From a virus: a stretch of DNA of 64,000 nucleotides. A program made the position numbers and the translations under genes. Shown here one piece after another: positions 38,765 through 46,401 of the stretch. The stretch's first letter is position 1. Every line of letters starts with the position of its first letter. The stretch lies in the IMG/VR virus record IMGVR_UViG_3300029267_003703, positions 21,448-85,447 of that record; one strand, 5' to 3'. The notes below the pieces were generated by a model. It was not told the DNA's origin. It saw only the letters and a list, made by a program, of their open reading frames with translations, and made no database searches.

Positions 38765-40818
38765 TTTGCCTCCGCCCAGTGAGCCCCTTTACCTGCGTCA
38801 GTGAGAAGCTCCACAGGAAGGTCGATCAAGAATGGGTGCTCCATGCGGTCCCTGATCTCCTCCATTGCCGCGTCGGCGGTTTCTGCTGGGCACTCGAAGA
38901 CGATCTCGTCGTGCACCTGCAGAAGCATCCGGCAGCCGTACTTCTCTTCGAGGTTGGCCTCGTCGCACAGAATCATGGCCATCTTCGCCACGTCTGCCGC
39001 CGTGCCCTGAATGCGGACGTTGCCGGACTGTCGCTCGGCACGCCATCGCATCTGTTCGTCGTGAGCGTGGATGTCGGGCAGAACCCGACGGCGACCAAGG
39101 AAGGTGTGAGCGCAGGTCGTCTCCCGGACGATGTCGACGGAGTCCTCGAAGAACTTCCGCACGGCCGGGTAGCGATCCATGTACGCTCCCATCTTCTCCT
39201 CGGCCTCGGCAACCGTGCACTTCAGCCGCTTGGCGAGCTCCCACTTCTTCATGCCGTAGTTCAGCCCGAAGCCGATGGTCTTGGCCGCGGACCTGGCATG
39301 AAGGCAGTCTTGCAGGTACTTGTGCTGAGCGAGGTCCTGTACTTTGAGCGCGCCCCACTCATCCTCGCTCATCTTCTTGGCCCGTTTGATGTCGTCGTAC
39401 GGGAGGCCGAAGACCAGAGAGGCGTTGCCGATGTGGATGTCCCACCCCTTCTTGAAGATGTCGATCATGTCCTGTTCACCCGACAGCGCAGCGAGCAGGC
39501 GCATCTCCAACTGCTTGTAGTCGAAGACGATCATGACGTAGCCCGGAGGCACGATGAATGCCTTGCGGATCTGGTAGATGTCGTCTTCCGGGTTCTTGAT
39601 GTTCTGCAGGTTGGGGTCGGACGACGAGAGTCGGCCGGTCCGCGCCACGTCTTGGTTGAACTTGGTACGGATGCGGCCATCTTCGTCCAGACGATCGAGC
39701 AGGCCCTCCACGTAGGTGCCCTTCGTCTTGGTGATGTCGCGAACTGCGAGGAGCAGGTTGGCGACTGGGTCGTTGTACTTGTCGCTGAGGTAGGTGATGG
39801 TCGCTTCATCCGTGGAAGGCGATCGAACCCCGCCCTTGCCACCCTTCGTTCGCTTGAGCGGGGTGTACTTCATCACGTCGAAGAAGTACTCCCTGAGCTG
39901 CTTGGTGGAGTTGGGGTTGGTGAGCAGGGCCCCGGCCTTGTCGGCCTCGTGGGCGATCTGCCTGGTGAGCTCGGCGAGCCGCTCTTCCATGGGGGCTTTG
40001 AGCCCTTCGAGGAACTCGACGTCGATGACGACTCCGTTGCGCTCGCACTTCCAAAGCACCTTGGTGAACGGTACCTCGATGATGAAGAACAGGTCGGCCA
40101 GGGTACCGATGATGGTCCGATGGTTTGGGTCCATCTCTCGCATCATGGCATCCATGCCGCAGTCGACCTCGACCTTCATGAGCAGCTCCTCGAGCTTCTC
40201 GAACAGCAGCAAGGTGCCGTAGGCGTCGTTCGAGGCGTACTCCGTCAGCAGGTCCCGGTCGTTCTCGTAGGCCCAGAGCAATGCGTCCTGTACCGACACG
40301 AACTTGCCGCCTGCCTCGACCTCTTCGGCCGTGGAGCCACGTGTGAGCTTGCCCCCTTTCTGGACCTTGAAGGTGTCCATGAAGTCCTTCCAGGTCCAGC
40401 CGAGGATGTGATCGCTGATGTACTTGAGCCGGTGCGGGTGCTCTTCGTACAGCAGCGCGTGCATGACTTGGATGTCGACGACTTGCCCTGCGAAGCGGAT
40501 GCCTACGTTCGCCAGCATGTGCATGTCGAACTTGGCATTCGCGAACACCCAGCTGATACGTTCGTCGTCGAACAGCTTGTGGAAGCGGTGGAGAAGACCG
40601 GCGTGCAGGGTACAGCGGTGCACCTGCCCGTCGATCGACCTCCACGACAGCGACCAGAACAGGGGCACGTCTCGTGTCTTGTTCAGGCCGGTGGTCTCCG
40701 TGTCGATTGCGATGACCCTGACCTTGCTCAGCGTCTCGATCAACTCGGAGGTGATGGCGCCGTCGAGGCCGTCGTCGTAGAAGTACGCCGCCGGCATCCC
40801 AACGTTCAGGCTCCGCAT
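38761..40818 (-). CDS. polA: DNA polymerase, family A (Pol I-like)
   Basis: A 685-residue replicative-type polymerase. The N-terminal 3'-5' exonuclease domain keeps DTETTGL (Asp39, Glu41), FANAKFDMHML and a YASNDAYGT exo III region. The polymerase domain has GRLSSSDPNLQNI, motif A FDYKQLEMRLL (Asp433), motif B RSAAKTIGFGLNYG and motif C QVHDEIVFE (His636, Asp637, Glu638). Motif A has Lys where most Pol I enzymes have Ser (DYSQIELR). No 5'-3' exonuclease domain is present, as in T7-type phage polymerases. The helicase and primase genes lie upstream in the same operon. Confidence 0.95.
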   Translation of the reverse strand: MRSLNVGMPAAYFYDDGLDGAITSELIETLSKVRVIAIDTETTGLNKTRDVPLFWSLSWRSIDGQVHRCTLHAGLLHRFHKLFDDERISWVFANAKFDMHMLANVGIRFAGQVVDIQVMHALLYEEHPHRLKYISDHILGWTWKDFMDTFKVQKGGKLTRGSTAEEVEAGGKFVSVQDALLWAYENDRDLLTEYASNDAYGTLLLFEKLEELLMKVEVDCGMDAMMREMDPNHRTIIGTLADLFFIIEVPFTKVLWKCERNGVVIDVEFLEGLKAPMEERLAELTRQIAHEADKAGALLTNPNSTKQLREYFFDVMKYTPLKRTKGGKGGVRSPSTDEATITYLSDKYNDPVANLLLAVRDITKTKGTYVEGLLDRLDEDGRIRTKFNQDVARTGRLSSSDPNLQNIKNPEDDIYQIRKAFIVPPGYVMIVFDYKQLEMRLLAALSGEQDMIDIFKKGWDIHIGNASLVFGLPYDDIKRAKKMSEDEWGALKVQDLAQHKYLQDCLHARSAAKTIGFGLNYGMKKWELAKRLKCTVAEAEEKMGAYMDRYPAVRKFFEDSVDIVRETTCAHTFLGRRRVLPDIHAHDEQMRWRAERQSGNVRIQGTAADVAKMAMILCDEANLEEKYGCRMLLQVHDEIVFECPAETADAAMEEIRDRMEHPFLIDLPVELLTDAGKGAHWAEAK

Positions 40819-40839
40819 GTGCTCCTCCTGGGCGGCCTA

Positions 40840-41982
40840 CTACCGCTGTTGCCCGTACTCCCTGGTGGAGTTACTCGGGGTGCGCGTGACTTGTTTCGGG
40901 CCCAGGATGGCGACTTGGTCGGCCATGGGGGTCGGTCCGAGCAGCGTCGGGAGATCGAACGGCTGGAGCATGAACTCGGCCTGCTCCTCCGTCAGCCCTT
41001 CTGGCAGTTCGATGGGGTGGGGCTCGCTGTAGTCGACGAGCTGGAACGTCTTGGTAGACTTGCGCCCCGGGGTCTGCGTCTCGACCATGGCGAAGTGCAG
41101 GTCCACGTCGAAGATGGATGCGGGCTGCGCGTCATCGCAGTTCTCGCACGCGTAGTACTTCTTCGGCAGTGTCGTCTGCTCGCAGTGTGGGCACAGGTAC
41201 ATCTCGTTGGCCTGCTTGTCGAGCGCTTCGATCTCCTCAGCGTCGAGCTGCGTCTTGCCGCGCTCGTAGAAGGGGTACTCGCACTCGGGGTTGCCACACA
41301 CGACCGCTTCCCAGTGGATGCTGTTCTTCGTGCCGCAGTTCTTGCAGCTGTAGAAGATGGCCTTGGCAGTGTCGAGGATGATGCCGCGGTACGTGGAGCC
41401 GAAGTCCCAGCGCATCTTGCGGCAGGGAAGGGTCTCGGCTTGCGGATCGCGACGAGAGCGCTGCCACGCCATGAACGCCGAGCCGTCGTTGCGTGTCTTG
41501 ACTTGGCCGGTGCTCTTGTCGAGCTGCGGAAGCAGCTGATACTCGTGGTAGTGGATGAGCGAAACGGAGTGCTGCTGCCTGCGTCCGAGGTAGCCCTCCT
41601 TCCAGCGGCCCCGCTCGTCCTTCGTGCGTGCAGCCAGGTACAGGTCGCAGCCGTGGCAGGGCTCTGCACGATTCGAGTCGAAGAAGTACAGTCCACCGCT
41701 GCACGACGTGGACTTGTAGGTGCGTGTGTCGCGGTGCTCACGCCAGGTGAAGAACGGCCAGTCTCCGACGACGACCTGGTCGTTGAGCAGCAGCTCTTGT
41801 CGGTACATCTGCGGCAGCAGGCGCACGATGTCCGGGGCGCGGCGGGTGCCGCTGGGGTAGTACGCGTCGTCCATCAGATGATACCCGAGCCGTCCTCCAG
41901 CTCCCCTCTGCCCCGTCTGGGCCATGAGGGCCATCATCTGCGTTACGTCGCCTTGTACGATGACAGGATCTTGTTCAGCCAT
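40840..41982 (-). CDS. Multi-zinc-knuckle protein between primase and polymerase genes
   Basis: A 380-residue protein. It has five or more Cys pairs: CHGCDLY (residue about 107), CKNCG (about 215), CGNPEC (about 229), CPHCE (about 262) and CENC (about 275). The N-terminal third contains aromatic and basic residues (GDWPFFTWREHRDTRTY), and the C-terminus is Pro-rich and polar. Its operon place between primase and polymerase, plus metal-binding and aromatic residues, suggests a single-stranded-DNA-binding or primase/polymerase accessory protein. No known SSB fold is evident. It overlaps the primase gene by 40 bases. Confidence 0.6.
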   Translation of the reverse strand: MAEQDPVIVQGDVTQMMALMAQTGQRGAGGRLGYHLMDDAYYPSGTRRAPDIVRLLPQMYRQELLLNDQVVVGDWPFFTWREHRDTRTYKSTSCSGGLYFFDSNRAEPCHGCDLYLAARTKDERGRWKEGYLGRRQQHSVSLIHYHEYQLLPQLDKSTGQVKTRNDGSAFMAWQRSRRDPQAETLPCRKMRWDFGSTYRGIILDTAKAIFYSCKNCGTKNSIHWEAVVCGNPECEYPFYERGKTQLDAEEIEALDKQANEMYLCPHCEQTTLPKKYYACENCDDAQPASIFDVDLHFAMVETQTPGRKSTKTFQLVDYSEPHPIELPEGLTEEQAEFMLQPFDLPTLLGPTPMADQVAILGPKQVTRTPSNSTREYGQQR

Positions 41983-42965
41983 TGCTTGTCACTCCTTGTT
42001 CTTGTGGCCCACAACTCAAAAGGCTCTGCGGATTGCACCGCGCCTACGACTTCATCTGGGGGCATGTGGTCGGGCTGTTTCCCGTACGGCACGTCTGCCA
42101 CCCGAACCGGGAAGGAACGGGACAGCTTTCGTCCGGCGATCAGGGTACCACTGAACCCCGCCTTGTCGCCATCAAACATCAGCACGACTCTTCTTCCCAG
42201 GCGGGACAGAATAGTGCACTGTTCATCGGTCAAACCAGAGCCGATAGTAGCGACAACCTCGTGGATTCCTGCTTGGTGAACCCACATGCAGGCTTTGAAT
42301 CCTTCGACTACTACCAGTGGCCCGTCGTTGAAAGTAAGAAGAGGGATGACCTGGTGCAGGTTCCAAAGAAGGACCTTGCGTTCGGTGCCGACCGTCGGCA
42401 TGCCCCAGATCTTGTACTCTTCCTTGTAGATCTTGTACCGGCCGCCTTCTTCTCCTTCTGTTCTTCTTCCGCTGACACCCACCAGACGGCCGTGGATGTC
42501 ACGCAGGGGGTAGGTAACGCGCATGTGTGTCTTGTCGAAGCCGACGTCGAAGTACCGCAGCACCTCCTCCTCGAAGCCCTGCTCGAGCAGTTCGACGGGG
42601 CACCATTGGAAGAGGCCGAGCAGCGATTCGGGGATGGTCGGGTTCGACAGCAGGTTGTCTCGAAGAGGATCGTGCCGAGGCACTTGTTCTTCTTCGAGAC
42701 GCTCGATGAGGGCGCCGTACCGTATCTTGATGACGGCCGGAGCCTCCCCGATGTCCCGGAGGAACCGGGCGAGGTTGCCCTTGGCGTGACAAGAGAAGCA
42801 GAAGAAGAGGCCACGTGAGATGTTCAGGGACAGTGTGCGCGACCCCCCGGGGTCATCCGAGGTATGGAACGGGCACTCCGCCATGATCTGGTCCGGCCCC
42901 GACTTCCGTACCTTCTTCAGGTACTTGTACGCAAGATCGAGAACGGCATCTTCTGGCGTAGTCAC
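41943..42965 (-). CDS. dnaG: DnaG-type primase
   Basis: A 340-residue primase. The N-terminal zinc-binding domain reads CPFH...FFCFSC (Cys and His ligands in the CHC2 pattern, residues about 31-62). The TOPRIM domain begins near residue 210 with VVVEGFKACMW (catalytic Glu) and continues with GSGLTDEQ and MFDGDKAGF (Asp-x-Asp metal site). It would synthesise RNA primers on the lagging strand. It is shorter than bacterial DnaG and lacks a separate helicase-interaction domain. It overlaps the helicase gene as ATGA. Confidence 0.9.
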   Translation of the reverse strand: MTTPEDAVLDLAYKYLKKVRKSGPDQIMAECPFHTSDDPGGSRTLSLNISRGLFFCFSCHAKGNLARFLRDIGEAPAVIKIRYGALIERLEEEQVPRHDPLRDNLLSNPTIPESLLGLFQWCPVELLEQGFEEEVLRYFDVGFDKTHMRVTYPLRDIHGRLVGVSGRRTEGEEGGRYKIYKEEYKIWGMPTVGTERKVLLWNLHQVIPLLTFNDGPLVVVEGFKACMWVHQAGIHEVVATIGSGLTDEQCTILSRLGRRVVLMFDGDKAGFSGTLIAGRKLSRSFPVRVADVPYGKQPDHMPPDEVVGAVQSAEPFELWATRTRSDKQWLNKILSSYKAT

Positions 42966-44413
42966 TTCTTCCCCTTGGTGCTCTTCTTGTTGCTGGGTGT
43001 ACGTTTGACCGACTCCAGTTGCTCCTTGAAGCTCTTGAGTGCGGCTGCTTCTGCGTCTTTCGACGATGGCTTTCTTTTCTTCTTCTTCTCTGCTGGTGAT
43101 TCGCCAGGGTCGTTCGCGTCGACCTCCTGAGCCTCACGCAGCTCTTTTTCTGTTACCCTTTCTTTGAAGTAGAAGTCCGTGGCCGGAACTCCTCCGATGC
43201 GGAAGCCAGGCAGGTCCCATTCACGGGAGCCCGCTATGCCCATCATGCAGGTGTTCTGGCTCCGGTCCTCGACCTTCTCGTTGACGACTCGGATGGCCGC
43301 AGTGGCGTCTTGACTGAAGGCGTCAGAGAATGCGAGCTCGTCGAGCTCCGCCATCTTGTGCCCAGCCGCTTTGCGGTTGGCCTGGCTCGTGGCAACGAAT
43401 GGGATCCCTAGCCGCAGTTGGAGGTCGCGAGCTTGTCTCGAGATTGCTTGGACCCGAACGTTGTCGCTGACGGCCCGCTTGTGGCCAGAGCTCATCAGGT
43501 AGATGCCGTCCACGTAGACGATGTGCGGCTTGTACTTGCTGACCTTCGCACCGAGCCACGCGATGGTGTCGCCGCCTTCGGACACGTCCTTGCCGGCCAG
43601 GCAGATGAGACGGTCGCTGTGTTGAATCTGCTGCGACAGGTCTCGTACCGCCCGGAAGTTGGCTCGGTCCTCTTTGGTCAGCTTGCCCCTGCGGAGCTCT
43701 CGGTATGGGACCTCTGCGAGACAGGCGGCGACGCGTTTGATGATGTTCTCGGGCGTCATCTCCTTGGTGTAGACCAGGATGTTGAGCCCCTGTGTGAAGT
43801 GGAAAGCGATGAGGTACGACAGGATCCACGACTTCATACTCTTGGGTCGGCCGTAGATGATGACGTAGTCGTCGTGCCACAGGCCGAGCGACTCCTCTTG
43901 GATGGCTTCCCAGGGCCACTTGATGGGCGACTCCCCGAGTCCTTCCTCAGCCAGGCAGTACTTCTCGTAGATGGTGTTCATAGCGGCCCCGAACGTGACG
44001 TCCTTGTTGGAGCCGTCGCTGATCTCCATGAGGATCTGCGTCTGCCTGTTGAGGTTGGAGATGGCTTCCAGGGGACTGACGTCGAGGTTGCCGAGTGCCA
44101 GCTCCATGGACTGCCTTGCTTGAACGGTGACGCGGTTGGTCCTGACCATCAGGCACAGGGACGCGGTCGTCATGCCGGGGTCGTCGCAAAGCACGAACGT
44201 GGGAAGCAGGGCCTTGAGCGTGTTGGGGCCGATGACCGAGCCCGCCGACTCTTGGAAGAAGCTGTACAGGTGAGTGAACGTGCCCCTACCCAGGTCGGTC
44301 TGGAAGTCTTCGTGGTTGATGCCCCACTCCAGCACCTCGGCCAAGTTCCCGGTGCTGATGATCCTGCTTAGGAGCTGCAACTCTACATGGTGCAGCCCTC
44401 CGCTCGATTGCAT
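42962..44413 (-). CDS. dnaB: DnaB-like replicative helicase
   Basis: A 483-residue RecA-fold SF4 helicase. The N-terminal helical domain (residues 1-150) is followed by the ATPase with Walker A YGRPKSMKSW, Walker B HIVYVDGIYLM, an EMTPENIIKRVAAC helix, and a Gln-x-x-Arg arginine-finger-type region near ATSQANRKAAG. The C-terminal tail is long, Lys-rich and charged (residues about 415-483), probably disordered and DNA- or partner-binding. It would unwind the fork with the adjacent primase. Ribosome site GAGGAGGGG precedes ATG 44413. Confidence 0.9.
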   Translation of the reverse strand: MQSSGGLHHVELQLLSRIISTGNLAEVLEWGINHEDFQTDLGRGTFTHLYSFFQESAGSVIGPNTLKALLPTFVLCDDPGMTTASLCLMVRTNRVTVQARQSMELALGNLDVSPLEAISNLNRQTQILMEISDGSNKDVTFGAAMNTIYEKYCLAEEGLGESPIKWPWEAIQEESLGLWHDDYVIIYGRPKSMKSWILSYLIAFHFTQGLNILVYTKEMTPENIIKRVAACLAEVPYRELRRGKLTKEDRANFRAVRDLSQQIQHSDRLICLAGKDVSEGGDTIAWLGAKVSKYKPHIVYVDGIYLMSSGHKRAVSDNVRVQAISRQARDLQLRLGIPFVATSQANRKAAGHKMAELDELAFSDAFSQDATAAIRVVNEKVEDRSQNTCMMGIAGSREWDLPGFRIGGVPATDFYFKERVTEKELREAQEVDANDPGESPAEKKKKRKPSSKDAEAAALKSFKEQLESVKRTPSNKKSTKGKK

Positions 44414-44425
44414 TCATACCCCTCC

Positions 44426-44746
44426 TCACAACGGCTTCGTCCCGTCGTTGAAGTGCGCGCCGAGGTCCGCCGGCGGGCCGCCGATCGACGAACCTTCCCC
44501 AGCTTCTTCCCCTCCTTCGAAGGTGACGCTGGCCATGTAACGCTCGATGGAGTCTCGCAGGGCCAGCACCTTTTCCCTGACGTCGGGAGATGAGAACTGG
44601 GTGACCGTGGTGGTGGCGTAAGTGGCGCCGTCCTTAGTGTTGATGAGCTTCGCCTCGGCGCGAATGTCCATGGCGGCGTCCGTCAGCAAGTCGACCTTGA
44701 TGGACGTGACCGCCAGCGCGTCGGCCTTTAGCGTTCCTTGGATCAT
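44426..44746 (-). CDS. Hypothetical protein, 106 aa
   Basis: A 106-residue protein starting at ATG 44746 after CAGGAGGCAGAGCG. The first half is beta-rich (LKADALAVTSIKVDLLTD, then RAEAKLINTKDG) and a helix follows (DVREKVLALRDSIERYM) with a Gly/Pro-rich acidic tail. No family recognised. It is related in style to the next gene upstream, which also starts with short strands; both lie between UDG and helicase genes. Confidence 0.55.
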   Translation of the reverse strand: MIQGTLKADALAVTSIKVDLLTDAAMDIRAEAKLINTKDGATYATTTVTQFSSPDVREKVLALRDSIERYMASVTFEGGEEAGEGSSIGGPPADLGAHFNDGTKPL

Positions 44747-45066
44747 CGCTCTGCCTCCTGCGCCTGCCAGACACGGGCAGGCAGCTCCTTGGACAGCTTC
44801 TGAAGACCGTCGCGGGCGAAGTGCTGGGCAATGGTCAGGCCGGTGGCGTAAGCCTGTTCGATGGCCTTGGTCGTCTGGTTGCAGTGCAGCTTTACTGCCA
44901 CCGAGCACTTCGCGTAGCCGAATGGCAGGTTGTAGCCGGCCGTGACCGTGACCTCCGCTGGCGGCCCGTCGCCTACGTCAATCAGGTCAGCCATGAGGGC
45001 GCCACCGAGCACTTCGTGCAGAGTCCGGCCGTCCTCGTACTCGAAGACACGTTCAGCTTCTACCAC
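44743..45066 (-). CDS. Hypothetical protein, 107 aa
   Basis: GTG 45066 is chosen, overlapping the upstream stop (GTGGTAG); sequence further upstream in this frame is a shadow of the neighbouring gene. The 107-residue product contains VTVTAGYNLPFGYAKCSVAV, a strand pair, then a helix ending in RDGLQKLSKELP. The AGYNLPFGYAKCSV pattern and helix give it the look of a small alpha/beta protein. No family recognised. Confidence 0.55.
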   Translation of the reverse strand: MVEAERVFEYEDGRTLHEVLGGALMADLIDVGDGPPAEVTVTAGYNLPFGYAKCSVAVKLHCNQTTKAIEQAYATGLTIAQHFARDGLQKLSKELPARVWQAQEAER

Positions 45067-45524
45067 GGCAGCACCGCCTTCTTGGGCTTGGAGTAGTTGG
45101 GGGTGTACGTGAGGACTTGGTCCTGCACGTCGGTGGGGACTTCCCCCTGGTCGACGAGCATGAGGAACGAGTCCTTGGGCATCTCGTGGTGTTCGCGCTT
45201 GAACACCTTGCCGCGCCACGTTTCGAACTGCTTCTTGCCGACGAGCTCGAAGCACCTCTCGTGGTCGATCTTGATGGTGAAGTGCTTGAACGAGAAGTCG
45301 GAGAAGCTCACGCCCATCCCCGTGTCCGCGCACTTGACCCGCAGCTCCTTGTCCACCGCCTCCACCGCATCGTTGTAGCGGTCGACGATGCTCGCGTAGA
45401 CCTCGAACAGCTCCCGGTGCATCTCACGGAAGCTCTCGAGCTCCTCCTTTGCGTTGAGGTACTGCTGTCCGCTCGAAAGCTCGGACGCTTCAATCGTGAT
45501 CGTCTTCTTCCTCTTGACCGACAT
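45060..45524 (-). CDS. Hypothetical protein, 154 aa
   Basis: ATG 45524 follows GAGGAGATACCT. The product begins with a basic stretch (SVKRKKTITIEASE), followed by a helix-rich domain (EELESFREMHRELFEVYAS) and a beta-rich C-terminus (FKHFTIKIDHERCFELVG). No catalytic motif seen. It overlaps the uracil-DNA glycosylase gene by 35 bases and is part of the replication operon. Confidence 0.55.
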   Translation of the reverse strand: MSVKRKKTITIEASELSSGQQYLNAKEELESFREMHRELFEVYASIVDRYNDAVEAVDKELRVKCADTGMGVSFSDFSFKHFTIKIDHERCFELVGKKQFETWRGKVFKREHHEMPKDSFLMLVDQGEVPTDVQDQVLTYTPNYSKPKKAVLPW

Positions 45525-46365
45525 AGGTATCTCCTCTTGGCGCGAACTCACCCTTTGATTCAATCTGGTGTCGCTTGTAGATCTCAGCTGCGAAAGAGAC
45601 CGCGTTGTACATCTTGACGGCGGCGGCATCCTCCAAGTCGTGCTCCGATTCTCGAGTTGAACGAAGCACCCATGCGGGGTGCACAGTTGGAATGCACAGG
45701 TACTCCACCTGACGCTGGATGACCGGCAGAGACACTTCGCCTTTCGTCTTTCGAGTCCATGCGTTCTTCTTCGCCGTCAGGCTGGGCAGGTAGGTTGCTC
45801 CTGGTATGTGAATCGATCTGGGTGCCCCGTTTTCCTTGGTGATGGTGATGGGCTTGCCGGTCAAAAACTCTGTGGCCACGGCCCCTAGCGTGACGATGAC
45901 GACCGGGTCGACCTTGTAGATCTCCTGGTAGATACGAGGCGCGCACGCCTTCATGTGAACGGAGGTGGGAGGAGAGTCCTCCCAGGCGATCTGTGGGGGG
46001 TCCTTCGACCCCGGGGGTCGCCGCTCGAACATGACGTTGCCGTCCTTGTCGAGCTTCTCCACGCAGCTTCTGCATGCCACGATGTTGGTGATGTAAGAGA
46101 TGTCCTTGATGTGGAGCATGGAGAGCGTCTGCCGCAGCAGCTTGCCGGACGGGCCCACGAACGGGCGGCCGGTTCCTTCCTCCACGAACCCAGGACCCTC
46201 TCCGATGAACATGATGCCACCGGGGCGGCCCTCTCCCTCGACGAAGCAGCGACGGAGAGCCAGCCTCCGCGCGCCGAGAGAGCACTTGGTGCAGTTGCTC
46301 CACTCCTCCGATAGCTCTTTCAAGCTCTTTCGGAAGTCTGGAACGAACTCTCGTTCTTCCGCCAA
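45490..46365 (-). CDS. udg: Uracil-DNA glycosylase, family 4 (Fe-S type)
   Basis: A 291-residue protein. It has the Fe-S cysteines CTKC (25, 28), ACRSC (near 99) and KACAPRI (near 141), the uracil-pocket motif GEGPGFVEEGTGRPFVGPSG, and motif HPAWVLR near residue 235. These are the marks of family 4 UDG, which removes uracil from DNA. The start is TTG at 46365, supported by AAGGAGGTGAGGC. A phage with both dCMP deaminase and UDG probably uses ordinary thymine DNA and repairs uracil, though a role in host DNA attack is possible. Confidence 0.9.
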   Translation of the reverse strand: MAEEREFVPDFRKSLKELSEEWSNCTKCSLGARRLALRRCFVEGEGRPGGIMFIGEGPGFVEEGTGRPFVGPSGKLLRQTLSMLHIKDISYITNIVACRSCVEKLDKDGNVMFERRPPGSKDPPQIAWEDSPPTSVHMKACAPRIYQEIYKVDPVVIVTLGAVATEFLTGKPITITKENGAPRSIHIPGATYLPSLTAKKNAWTRKTKGEVSLPVIQRQVEYLCIPTVHPAWVLRSTRESEHDLEDAAAVKMYNAVSFAAEIYKRHQIESKGEFAPRGDTYVGQEEEDDHD

Positions 46366-46401
46366 GCCTCACCTCCTTGGATCTAGTTTCTGTTTGGTGT
46401 C

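Noticed and set aside
38695-42279. A 1194-codon plus-strand frame opposite the polymerase and zinc protein genes
   Set aside because: Composition is that of an antisense frame; the minus strand encodes a certain family A polymerase here.
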